A DNA stretch of 64,000 nt, from contig NZ_CP036313.1 of NCBI RefSeq assembly GCF_004319545.1, positions 4,652,501-4,716,500 on the forward strand, written 5' to 3'. Made by a program: the position numbers and the translations under genes. Under the pieces are notes generated by a model. That model was given only the letters and a program-made list of their open reading frames with translations. It ran no database searches and had not been told where the DNA came from. The first letter of the stretch is position 1. Every line of letters begins with the position of its first letter. Source of the DNA: Desulfobacter hydrogenophilus. Its GTDB lineage: Bacteria > Desulfobacterota > Desulfobacteria > Desulfobacterales > Desulfobacteraceae. Shown here in pieces: positions 54,023-61,916 of the stretch.

Positions 54023-54263
54023 ATGGGACTACGCTGAGAAAATTATGGGCCAGTTTGCACTTGTAAAATAACACTGACAGGAACATATGATATATTTTGT
54101 TATATGCCAATTAAAAAGTTTATTTCTTTGAGTTAATTAATTCAATACGCTATTTAATGAGGAACTTATTTTTTTAAAGAGAACAAAAATATTAGTTGCA
54201 ACAAATAAATTTATGAGCTATATAGCGCCAAAAAAGAAATTATTCAATTCAAGGAGGTTCACT

Positions 54264-55040
54264 GTGCCCCAAAAAATGTCCCCATTCCTTTCAGCAGGAC
54301 TGGCTGCCCTGCTCTTTTTCACGCCCTGCGCGGCAATTGCCGCAGCCTCCGTCACAGGAGAAATACGCACGGACATTTCCAAAACCATGGATACCGAAAA
54401 GCATGTCCAGAATATGAAAACCAACTGGAAGGATGAAGCAAGGGAGCTTGCCGACCGGCTGGAGCTTCTGGAAAAAGAAGCTGTCGACCTTGAAAACTAT
54501 CTTAAAAAGCAAAACCTGCGCCTGACCCTTGAAGAGAAAAAATATGAGGAAAACCTGCGGCGGGACAAAGAGACCGCCCGGGTGAAAAGCGAGCTGTCCG
54601 GTTTTCTGGACCGGGTGCTGGTATCCCTTGAAGCCGGCATTGCGGCAGACCTGCCTTTCCTTGCCCAGGAACGGGCCGGCCGTATTGCCTCTTTAAAAGA
54701 AATGATGGTAGACCCGGAAGAATCGCCGGCAGAAAAATTCAGACGGGTATTTGAAGCCCTGCAAATTGAAGCCGAATACGGCACCACCATTGAAGTCACC
54801 CAGGAAACCATCAGTCTCGGCGGCAGGGATATCCTTGTGGATGTGTTCCGCCTGGGCCGGGTATCCCTGCTCTGCCAGTCTCTGGATCAGAAAAAAAGCG
54901 CTGTATTTGATCCGGCGGCAGCCCAATGGCAGCCACTGCCCGAAAGCCAAAATCGAGATATAGCCCAAGCCATTGCCATGGCCCGGCTGGAAAGAAGTAT
55001 TGAACTGGTAAAACTGCCCCTTGGTAAAATTCTGAAATAA
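54264..55040 (+). CDS. DUF3450-family periplasmic coiled-coil protein
   Basis: 258 residues from GTG 54264, seven bases after AAGGAGG; a longer frame from 54213 lacks an RBS. Signal peptide SPFLSAGLAALLFFTPCAAI (cleavage near 27), then a long coiled coil (ELADRLELLEKEAVDLENYL and following, ~45-110) and a globular end. DUF3450 proteins are regularly the first gene of TonB2-type ExbB/ExbD/TonB/TPR operons and may span the periplasm to help energise receptors. Followed after 26 bases by the long ExbB. Confidence 0.85.
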   Translation: MPQKMSPFLSAGLAALLFFTPCAAIAAASVTGEIRTDISKTMDTEKHVQNMKTNWKDEARELADRLELLEKEAVDLENYLKKQNLRLTLEEKKYEENLRRDKETARVKSELSGFLDRVLVSLEAGIAADLPFLAQERAGRIASLKEMMVDPEESPAEKFRRVFEALQIEAEYGTTIEVTQETISLGGRDILVDVFRLGRVSLLCQSLDQKKSAVFDPAAAQWQPLPESQNRDIAQAIAMARLERSIELVKLPLGKILK

Positions 55041-55066
55041 AACGCACGAGGTAAGGATTCCTGACA

Positions 55067-56479
55067 ATGAAAAAACGAATCATAATTTCCATTCTCGCCT
55101 GGGTTTGTATAGGCCTTATTGCCGGGTCCGGCCATGCCCGGGATATGCGCCAGGCGGCCGTGGAAGCAAAAAAGCAGCTGCATCAAGCAAAACAGAACCT
55201 TAAATCCGTTACGGCGGATATCCAGAAGGACAAGGCCACCCTGACCCGGGAAATAAAGAGCCTATCCGACCGGGTAGCAATCCTCAACACCAGCATAAAA
55301 GAGAAAACCGACCGCATCACCTATTTTACCCTGGAAAATCAAAAACTGGCAGAAAAGGCCGCCCAGGGCCAAGCGGAACTGGATGAACTTTCCGGTGCCG
55401 TGCGGGTGGCCGCAGGCAACCTCAAATCACTGCTCACAGCATCTGTTTACACGGCCAGGGATAATGGCCGACTGGATAAACTTACCCCCATGCTTGACAC
55501 CAACCGGTTTCCGGGCCTGGACGACATGGGGGCCATAGCCGATCTTTTTATGGAAGAGATGACCCTGACCGCAGGCATCGATTTGGAAACCATGGCATTT
55601 GTTTCCGACACCGGCGAACAGGTAAAAGGCGAAGTTCTTACCCTTGGCGGTTTCACCAGTGCATACCGCGCAGGGAAAAAAACCGGATTTTTAAATTACT
55701 CCCCGGAAACCGGCCGACTTTACGCCTTATCCGCACTACCCAAAAGAAGCATACAAAAAAGCCTGTCAACATACATGAACGGGAACTCAGACAGTGTTTA
55801 CATCGATATTTCCCGGGGCGGTGCCCTGCGCCAGATCACCCACCGGCAGACCCTTAAAGACCAAATCGAAAAGGGAGGCATGCTGGTCTGGCCCATCCTG
55901 GCCCTGGGAGTGTTTGCCGTATTCATCGGCATTGAGCGGAGTCTATTCCTGAGCAGGGTTCATTCCAATACGGATAAAGTGATGGGAAAGGTCAACCAAT
56001 TGGCGGCCCAGGGGGCCTGGGAGGAGTGCGATCAAATGGTTGAAGCTAAAAAAATCCCGGTGCACAATGTACTCAAATCGGGACTCAATGCCAGGCAGGA
56101 ATGTCGGGAAACCGTTGAAAGCGTTCTCCAGGAGTCCATTCTCAAAGAACTGCCAAGGCTTGAGCGATTTTTGCCCATGCTCAACATCATGGGCGCCATT
56201 GCCCCGCTGCTGGGCCTGCTGGGCACGGTCACCGGCATGATCTCCACCTTCCATGTCATCACCCTATACGGCACCGGCGATCCCAGGATGATGTCAGGGG
56301 GGATCTCCACGGCCCTGGTCACCACCATGCTGGGCCTAGGCGTGGCCATCCCCATCATGCTGCTGTATACCTTCCTTACCCGCCAGGTGGACCACGTCAT
56401 CGGCGATATGGAAGAAAAAGCCGTGACCCTGACCAATATTATTTTCAGGGAGGCCTGTACCTGTGAATGCGCTGAGTAA
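55067..56479 (+). CDS. MotA/TolQ/ExbB proton channel with periplasmic N-terminal extension (TtpC-like)
   Basis: 470 residues. Signal/anchor (IIISILAWVCIGLIAGSGHA), then a periplasmic coiled coil (KKQLHQAKQNLKSVTADIQK, ~27-115), a ~130-residue globular part, then the MotA/TolQ/ExbB unit. That unit has three membrane segments: MLVWPILALGVFAVFIGIER, NIMGAIAPLLGLLGTVTGMI and ALVTTMLGLGVAIPIMLLYT. Such long ExbB forms (TtpC) occur in TonB2 systems. It overlaps the next exbB by 17 bases. Confidence 0.88.
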   Translation: MKKRIIISILAWVCIGLIAGSGHARDMRQAAVEAKKQLHQAKQNLKSVTADIQKDKATLTREIKSLSDRVAILNTSIKEKTDRITYFTLENQKLAEKAAQGQAELDELSGAVRVAAGNLKSLLTASVYTARDNGRLDKLTPMLDTNRFPGLDDMGAIADLFMEEMTLTAGIDLETMAFVSDTGEQVKGEVLTLGGFTSAYRAGKKTGFLNYSPETGRLYALSALPKRSIQKSLSTYMNGNSDSVYIDISRGGALRQITHRQTLKDQIEKGGMLVWPILALGVFAVFIGIERSLFLSRVHSNTDKVMGKVNQLAAQGAWEECDQMVEAKKIPVHNVLKSGLNARQECRETVESVLQESILKELPRLERFLPMLNIMGAIAPLLGLLGTVTGMISTFHVITLYGTGDPRMMSGGISTALVTTMLGLGVAIPIMLLYTFLTRQVDHVIGDMEEKAVTLTNIIFREACTCECAE

Positions 56480-57065
56480 CCAGACAGAACAAATCTTCAC
56501 CTACCTGAGCCAGGGCGGTTTGGTCATGGTTCCGCTGATATTCTGCTCTTTTGTCATGTGGACCTTGATCCTGGACCGGGTGCTTTTTTTTTCCCGGCTG
56601 GAAAAAAAAGACATAGAGCTTCACACCCTGGTCAGAATCATGGAAAAAGGAAACCTGCCGGGAAAAGTCAGGGGCATGCGGGCCAACCTGGTCCGGCACC
56701 TAATGGCCAACCGCACCCGGAACACTGCAGTGGATAAAGGAATTGTAGATCAATGCGCCATGGCCATGCGCCCTTATCTTGAACAGTACCTTGCCGCCAT
56801 TGCGGTTCTGGCGGCCGTATCTCCTTTGTTCGGCCTGCTTGGCACCGTCACAGGGATGATCACCACCTTTGACGTGATTACCCTTTTTGGTACAGGCAAT
56901 GCAAAAGCCATGGCCGGGGGCATCTCCGAAGCCCTGGTCACCACCCAGAGCGGCCTGGTGGTCTCCATTCCCGGATTTTTCATGAGCGTCTTGCTTTACA
57001 AACAGTCGGCACGGGCAAAGTCCAGGCTCACCGAAGCCGTATCCATCCTCAAAAGGAGTCTGTAA
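56463..57065 (+). CDS. exbB: ExbB-family proton channel protein
   Basis: 200 residues with the three-segment ExbB/TolQ topology: GGLVMVPLIFCSFVMWTLIL, then VLAAVSPLFGLLGTVTGMIT and SEALVTTQSGLVVSIPGFFM. Forms the proton-driven motor with ExbD that powers TonB. Its stop overlaps the ExbD start (TAATG). Confidence 0.93.
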   Translation: MNALSNQTEQIFTYLSQGGLVMVPLIFCSFVMWTLILDRVLFFSRLEKKDIELHTLVRIMEKGNLPGKVRGMRANLVRHLMANRTRNTAVDKGIVDQCAMAMRPYLEQYLAAIAVLAAVSPLFGLLGTVTGMITTFDVITLFGTGNAKAMAGGISEALVTTQSGLVVSIPGFFMSVLLYKQSARAKSRLTEAVSILKRSL

Positions 57066-57487
57066 TGATAAATGTACGCGGTTCCCTGCGCATGAGGAAC
57101 AAGGAAATGGGCATCAACATGTCCCCCCTCATCGACCTGGTATTTCTTCTGCTCATATTTTTCATGGTTACCACAAGTTTTGTCAGGGAAACCGGCATTG
57201 ACGTCCAGCGCCCTTCGGCCTCCTCGGCTGCCCTGACGGAAAACGGAAACATTCTTGTAGCGGTATCGCCGGAGGGAAGCATCCACTTTGACGGCCGGCA
57301 AATCGATATCCGGAGCCTGCGGTCCCATATCACCCGGGCCTTGTCCGAAAACCCCGAAGGCGCTGTGGTTATTGTGGCGGACAAAATCAGCTACACCGGT
57401 AAAGTGATCCAGGTCATGGACCAATGCCGTTTGGCCGGTGCCAAACAGGTGAGTATCGCCGCCTCCAAAGATAACGGCGGTGCCTGA
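57065..57487 (+). CDS. exbD: ExbD/TolR-family protein
   Basis: 140 residues with one membrane helix, NMSPLIDLVFLLLIFFMVTT (~20-39), that carries the conserved Asp, and a periplasmic domain ending VIQVMDQCRLAGAKQVSIAA. Sits between exbB and tonB with one-base overlaps on both sides. Confidence 0.95.
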   Translation: MINVRGSLRMRNKEMGINMSPLIDLVFLLLIFFMVTTSFVRETGIDVQRPSASSAALTENGNILVAVSPEGSIHFDGRQIDIRSLRSHITRALSENPEGAVVIVADKISYTGKVIQVMDQCRLAGAKQVSIAASKDNGGA

Positions 57488-58191
57488 TGGAGACCGAGGC
57501 ACGCAGACAGGTTCGCAGGTCCTACCTGATCCAGGCCTTTTTCGGAGCGGCCCTGATCAACCTGGCCCTGTTCGGTATACTGCCCGGGCTCATCCACATG
57601 GACAAAACATCTAACGACCTTGAAAGCCTGAACACCGTCAATTTTATCCGGTTAAAAAACCAGCCTCCGCCCCCTAAGCCCAAAAACACCCCGGATAAAA
57701 AAAAAGAGCCGGAAAAAGCGCCGGAAAAAATCCACAGAATAGCCCGCCAAAAGCAGATGGTACCCAAAAAACAATTACAGCTTAACATGCCGGCTTTGGA
57801 CCTTGATATTGATCCCAGGATTTCCGGGGGAATCCCCATGATTGCACCGCCCAAGGCCCCTGTGCCCCAAACCGCCGCATCGGATTTTAACGCCGTCATG
57901 GATGAAACTGCCGTGGACACCATTCCCGTTCCCAAATTCAAGCGCAGTCCGCAGTATCCTTACCGGGCCAAACGCATGGGCATGGAAGGGGAAGTAAAAA
58001 TAAGATTCCTGGTCAGCAAAGAGGGTGAGGTATCCCAGATCGAAATCCTGGAATCCAATCCCCCGAAAGTATTTGACCAAAGTGTACTCAATGCCGTTTC
58101 GTCTTGGAAATACACCCCGGGCGAACTCATGGGCAGGAAGGTGGCCACCCGGGTTACCACCAGCATCATCTTTAAACTGGAGGGACAATAA
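57487..58191 (+). CDS. tonB: TonB energy-transducing protein
   Basis: 234 residues: a membrane anchor (YLIQAFFGAALINLALFGIL, ~13-32), a Pro/Lys-rich periplasmic spacer (QPPPPKPKNTPDKKKEPEKA) and the C-terminal domain with SPQYPYRAKRMGMEGEVKIR (YP-A box, ~157-176), then SVLNAVSSWKYTPGELMGRK. It contacts the TonB box of outer-membrane receptors. The only receptor gene nearby is a fragment. Confidence 0.95.
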   Translation: METEARRQVRRSYLIQAFFGAALINLALFGILPGLIHMDKTSNDLESLNTVNFIRLKNQPPPPKPKNTPDKKKEPEKAPEKIHRIARQKQMVPKKQLQLNMPALDLDIDPRISGGIPMIAPPKAPVPQTAASDFNAVMDETAVDTIPVPKFKRSPQYPYRAKRMGMEGEVKIRFLVSKEGEVSQIEILESNPPKVFDQSVLNAVSSWKYTPGELMGRKVATRVTTSIIFKLEGQ

Positions 58192-59411
58192 TGAAGCAAT
58201 GTATGGAAGGATTCACAGTTTTTTTGTTTCTGATAACTATTTTTTCCGGCACTGCGGCCTATAGCCAGCCCAAAGAGGCTCCTCAAGGGGCCTGCCCCGA
58301 TGAACAGACCCTGACCCGGGATGCACGACTCTTTCTTTCAGAGGCCCAGAAGTTGATGGCCGAAAACAAATTGAATCAGGCCAGTAAGCAGCTGACCCAA
58401 TTCATTGCCCAGCACCCCGATGAAAACCATGCCTATGTTACTTTCACCTTGGCAGGACTCAATTTGGAGATGGGAAAAATGGAAACAGCCGTCGCTTTTT
58501 ACGAAAAAACCCTTGCGTTGTGTCCGGCCTATGCCCCGGCCTGGCAGAACCTGGGAAAAATCTGCTACGATCTGGGACGCTTTGAGCGTGCAGCCCAAGC
58601 GTTGGAAAAAACCTGGGAATTGACCGGGCGCACCAATCACACCCTGCGCTTCCATTCGGCGGTGGCAAGGCTGTCTGCTAAGCAGCCTGCCAAGGCCCTG
58701 CCCCACCTTGAATTTCTCACCTCGGGCCAGGCCGGTCCCCCTGAAGAAAACTGGGTCAAATTAATGGTCCAGCTTTCCATTGAAAACAAAAAATCTGCCA
58801 AAGCCCTTAAAACCGTAGAACGCCTTCTGGCAATTCCCAATGCCAAACCCTATCTGCTCCGCCTTGCCGCGTCCTTGAACCTGGCTCTTAACAACCATAA
58901 AAAAGCGGCCCAAAACCTGTCGGCCTACGGCCTTATCACTCCCCTTCCCCTCAGGGAGCAGACCCTGCTGGCCGACCTTTACAATAACATTGGCATCCCG
59001 GCCCTGGCCGCGAAAAACTATGAAAAGGCCCTGGCGTTAAAATCCAGCCTCAAACTCTACGAGCGACTGGCATCGGCCTGGTTTGATGCGTGCGAAATGA
59101 ACAAAGCCCTGGCTGCAGTGAAACAGGGCCTCAAAGCCTATCCCCATTCCCATGCCATGTGGAAGCTTAAGGGATGGATCCATTACGAAGCAAAGGTCTT
59201 CAATAAGGCCTCAAGCGCCTTTGCCAAAGCCCTTGTGCTCAACAAAAAGGATGCCAAATCCCTGTTCATGCACGGCCTGTGCGCCTGCCGGGCCGGCCAC
59301 ACCGACCAGGCCCGCAAAATACTGAAACAGGCGGCCGCCCACCGCCGCTACAAAACCCAGGCCATGGCTTTGATTCGGCAAATGGATGCAGTTGATACAA
59401 CCAAGGGGTAA
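58191..59411 (+). CDS. Tetratricopeptide-repeat protein of the TonB operon
   Basis: 406 residues. A signal peptide (FTVFLFLITIFSGTAAYS) places it in the periplasm. TPR-like repeats follow, for example ENKLNQASKQLTQFIAQHPD, then METAVAFYEKTLALCPAYAP and FERAAQALEKTWELTGRT, with more at the C-terminus (FNKASSAFAKALVLNKKDA). It overlaps tonB by one base. TPR proteins close TonB2-type operons and may hold the complex together; role inferred. Confidence 0.85.
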   Translation: MKQCMEGFTVFLFLITIFSGTAAYSQPKEAPQGACPDEQTLTRDARLFLSEAQKLMAENKLNQASKQLTQFIAQHPDENHAYVTFTLAGLNLEMGKMETAVAFYEKTLALCPAYAPAWQNLGKICYDLGRFERAAQALEKTWELTGRTNHTLRFHSAVARLSAKQPAKALPHLEFLTSGQAGPPEENWVKLMVQLSIENKKSAKALKTVERLLAIPNAKPYLLRLAASLNLALNNHKKAAQNLSAYGLITPLPLREQTLLADLYNNIGIPALAAKNYEKALALKSSLKLYERLASAWFDACEMNKALAAVKQGLKAYPHSHAMWKLKGWIHYEAKVFNKASSAFAKALVLNKKDAKSLFMHGLCACRAGHTDQARKILKQAAAHRRYKTQAMALIRQMDAVDTTKG

Positions 59412-59561
59412 GGCCCACCCCCCACTTTTCTTGGCTGAGAAATTATAACATATAAACGCTCATCGCGGATTAGTTTGAAAACGTTGGATCTACATTCTTC
59501 TCTATATCAAGAAAGGTGGAAATAATTCTCCATCTGATAAGACCTTTGTCACTTTTTTCAT

Positions 59562-59705
59562 ATGATGGCTTTGTGCCGGCGGGACGTCCCATCATCCCCA
59601 GCGGTACCATATACCCGGATGCGTGACTGGATCGTTCTGGGCGTTCTCAACGGATTGGTGGTGACCTTGATTTCCCTGGTTTTGAGGATCACAAATAGCT
59701 CTTAA
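59562..59705 (+). pseudogene. Fragment with one membrane segment
   Basis: Encodes 47 residues; the second half (RDWIVLGVLNGLVVTLISLV) looks like the last membrane helix of a permease. The first half is not convincing coding sequence. Probably the 3' end of a lost transporter gene. 59412-59560 shows nothing. Confidence 0.35.
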
Positions 59706-59708
59706 ATA

Positions 59709-59869
59709 AGGGCCATGGAAACAATAAAATCCACCATGCAGCTTGTCTTTTTACCTGGTTTCTGCGTTGCGTCAATGCGCAGACAGCCCAATATATTCGC
59801 ATTGACGCGCCTTGAAACCAGGCAAAAATCCGTCGCTCTATTGGTGGATTTTAAAATTTCCATGACCCT
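59709..59869. repeat. Long inverted-repeat element
   Basis: Arms of about 70 bases: AGGGCCATGGAAACAATAAA with ATCCACCA, CCTGGTTTC and GCGTCAATGCG on the left, and the inverse ending TTTTAAAATTTCCATGACCCT on the right, around an 18-base centre. It would fold into one long hairpin. There is no open frame; it is unlike the 16.9/33.5-kb family. Confidence 0.75.
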
Positions 59870-60017
59870 AAAGGAAGAACTGTCTTTGTAAAAAATAATC
59901 CTATGTTAAGACTCAGTGTCACAAAAATGCCCGGGAAAAACATTCCAGCAGATATCAGGAACCTTGCGTAATGTATTCCCGGACACATAAATCCTTATTA
60001 TTTAATAGACATTTTTT

Positions 60018-60112
60018 TATATGAAAGTTTCAATAAGTTACTGAATTACTTTCATGCTTTGTTGTGGGTTGAGCCTCGGTATTGATAGACCAAGCTATCC
60101 CATGGCTGTTAT
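60018..60112 (+). repeat. Two-hairpin dispersed repeat, copy C
   Basis: TATATGAAAGTTTCAATAAG, then ACTGAATTACTTTCATGCTT and TGTTGTGGGTTGA, GATAGACCAAG, CCCATGGCTGTTA. Closest to copy B at 28714-28808. It lies downstream of the DUF1328-like gene. Confidence 0.8.
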
Positions 60113-60136
60113 GCCGAATAATGTCTAATATAAGAA

Positions 60137-60307
60137 TCAGGTTGGTGGTGGTGTCCGCCTGCCCATTATCAATGAAACAATGAAAACGATTAAGAATATA
60201 AAAAACAGTATTTTTGCGATCCCCGCGGAAGCACCGGCAATTCCGCCAAAACCAAGAACGCCTGCTACAAGCGCAATGATTAAAAATAATAGAGCCCAGG
60301 AAAGCAT
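60137..60307 (-). CDS. DUF1328-family small membrane protein
   Basis: 56 residues from ATG 60307, AAGGAGAT seven bases upstream. Two hydrophobic helices ([18 protein letters not shown] and [19 protein letters not shown]) joined by [10 protein letters not shown], the standard DUF1328/YtjA pattern, with a short RRTPPP tail. Cytoplasmic-membrane protein often found in stress-induced sets; function unknown. It follows the BON-domain remnant, whose frame runs into it. Confidence 0.9.
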   Translation of the reverse strand: MLSWALLFLIIALVAGVLGFGGIAGASAGIAKILFFIFLIVFIVSLIMGRRTPPPT

Positions 60308-60312
60308 AAGAT

Positions 60313-60533
60313 ATCTCCTTAAGTTTATTGTTCACACGGTATACACAGCTGGTATTTTCAGCCAGCTTGTGCGCCATTTGTTTTTCGACTTCGGATGAAA
60401 CCATCCCGCTGAGCGTTGCGACTCCGCCGTCTGCATCGACATCAATATTCATTCCACTGATTTTTCGATTCCACAGCAGGTTTGACTATACTCTTGCAAC
60501 GGTTCTCGCATTGCCGACGGTCTCTTTAAAACC
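60313..60533 (-). pseudogene. BON-domain protein remnant with in-frame TAG
   Basis: Reads GFKETVGNARTVARV, TAG (60488-60486), SNLLWNRKISGMNIDVDADG and GVATLSGMVSSEVEKQMAHK, ending VNNKLKEI. This is a BON (osmotic-stress/phospholipid-binding) domain, usually preceded by a signal peptide that is not visible here. The frame has no stop at the domain end and runs into the next gene. Confidence 0.6.
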
Positions 60534-60646
60534 TGTTGAATGTTCTTTCCGAGCAGGGGGGAAAACTTTAATGTTGTCAACAACTCCCAGGACTTATATT
60601 AAAGCAGCCCTTCGACTTCTTCATCATGTAAGGTATCTCGGAGTTA

Positions 60647-60928
60647 TCAGTTCGTGGTATCCTTTATCTTATCTCCGGCGTCTTCTACAGTATCACCGGC
60701 TTTCTCAATAGCACTATCCATTTTCTCCTTGGCTTCTTCCATAGTATCACCGGCTTTCTCAATAGCACTATCCATTTTCTCCTCGGCTTCTTCTACAGTT
60801 TCACCGGTTTTCTCAATAACGTTATCCACTTTCCCCCCGGCATCTTCCATTGGACCCTCTTTTTCACAACCCATGAGCATCAATGCTGTTGAGAATAGCG
60901 ACACTACAATTAATTTTTTTAGATTCAT
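60647..60928 (-). CDS. Lipoprotein with repeated helical segments
   Basis: 93 residues. Signal IVVSLFSTALMLMGC with the lipobox LMGC, then KEGPMEDAGGKVDNVIEKTG and two near-identical 16-residue units (EKMDSAIEKAGDTMEE / EKMDSAIEKAGDTVED), encoded by 48-bp tandem repeats. Acidic, amphipathic helix likely lying along the membrane or binding other proteins. Forms a loose stress-type group with the BON and DUF1328 genes downstream. Confidence 0.8.
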   Translation of the reverse strand: MNLKKLIVVSLFSTALMLMGCEKEGPMEDAGGKVDNVIEKTGETVEEAEEKMDSAIEKAGDTMEEAKEKMDSAIEKAGDTVEDAGDKIKDTTN

Positions 60929-61019
60929 AACTCTTCTCCTAATTCAGGTTTACGTTTAAGTCCTAAACTGAGCACGACTTTCTGTTATTCTCAAATTACT
61001 TCCTGTAATAATTCTATTG

Positions 61020-61640
61020 GGTAAACCTCCACCTCCGGTGGAGGACTCGAAAAGTTTGACAGTTCCGGGAGTTGAAAATAAACAACCTTCCTTAAGTTAG
61101 CCGCTCAAAGCTATTAAAGGAAGGTTGTATGAAAGATTATAAAAGTTTAAAGCATTCAAAGTGGTATTGCAAGTATCATGTGGTTTGGATTCCAAAATAT
61201 CGGAAGAAAGTTATTTACGGGCAATTACGTCGGGAACTGGGGTCAATACTACATGGTTTGGCAAAACAAAAAGAATGCGAGATCGAAGAAGGACATTTGA
61301 TGACAGACCATGTTCATATGCTGATCTCCATTCCACCCAAATTTGCCGTGGCTCAGGTAGTTGGGTTCATCAAGGGGAAAAGTGCTATTCAGATAGCACG
61401 TCAGTTTTGTGGTAAAAAAAGGAACTATAATGGTGAAAAATTTTGGGCCAGAGGTTATTTTGCATCAACAGTAGGAATCGACGAACAAATTGTTCGAGCA
61501 TATATCCGGCATCAAGAAAAAGAGGATCAACGTTGCGAACAGATGAACTTGTTTGATTAAACCGCGCCTTTAGGCGCTTTTAAAAGACCGCTTTGAGCGG
61601 TTAACAATCAAGCCCCCAGTTTCACTGGGGGTCATGACTT
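61020..61640 (+). mobile_element. IS200/IS605-type insertion sequence
   Basis: Subterminal hairpins flank a single Y1 transposase: CCTCCACC-TCC-GGTGGAGG at 61026-61044 and CCCCCAGT-TTC-ACTGGGGG at 61613-61631. Two more small hairpins follow the gene (GCGCCTTTAGGCGC and ACCGCTTTGAGCGGT). No inverted terminal repeats or target duplication are expected for this family. The exact ends are approximate. Confidence 0.85.
61129..61560 (+). CDS. tnpA: IS200/IS605-family Y1 transposase TnpA
   Basis: 143 residues. HUH motif in DHVHMLISIPPKF (~63-75) and the catalytic Tyr region near YIRHQEKED (~124). N-terminal KYHVVWIPKYRKKVIYG is typical. Full length with AAGGAAGG-type RBS. It moves single-stranded DNA by peel-and-paste. 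No TnpB partner is present. Confidence 0.95.
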   Translation: MKDYKSLKHSKWYCKYHVVWIPKYRKKVIYGQLRRELGSILHGLAKQKECEIEEGHLMTDHVHMLISIPPKFAVAQVVGFIKGKSAIQIARQFCGKKRNYNGEKFWARGYFASTVGIDEQIVRAYIRHQEKEDQRCEQMNLFD

Positions 61641-61680
61641 TTTTAAATGAGTATAGTTAACCATATTCAAAGGGAAATAT

Positions 61681-61845
61681 ATGTATACGTTCAATCCCAG
61701 AGAAAGAATGTCTGGAATTAAAAACCAGGCAGGCTATTGGAAATCCATACAGCAAAAAGCTTTTTTGCTGGAAAAGGGATTCAATCAAGAAATAATAGTG
61801 TCGTTCTTATATCATGATAAATCTTATTTGGGGGGTTGGTTTTAA
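61681..61845 (+). CDS. Short open frame, possible fragment
   Basis: 54 residues, MYTFNPRERMSGIKNQAGYW at the start and LYHDKSYLGGWF at the end. RBS AAGGGA about 12 bases upstream. No family recognised; it may be a remnant left by nearby mobile elements. Confidence 0.3.
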   Translation: MYTFNPRERMSGIKNQAGYWKSIQQKAFLLEKGFNQEIIVSFLYHDKSYLGGWF

Positions 61846-61916
61846 CTTCGTCCAACAGTCTGCCATATCATACCGTAACTGGTATATTTAAACTATTAGA
61901 TCAGTATGTTATCAGC

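Noticed and set aside
53691..54110. 139-residue minus-strand protein
   Set aside because: Only the part covering the AraC remnant has similarity; the upstream part is a chance open frame across a hairpin and spacer.
60654..60959. Serine-rich plus-strand protein of 101 residues
   Set aside because: Antisense to the lipoprotein gene; its repeats are only the reverse reading of the 48-bp repeats.
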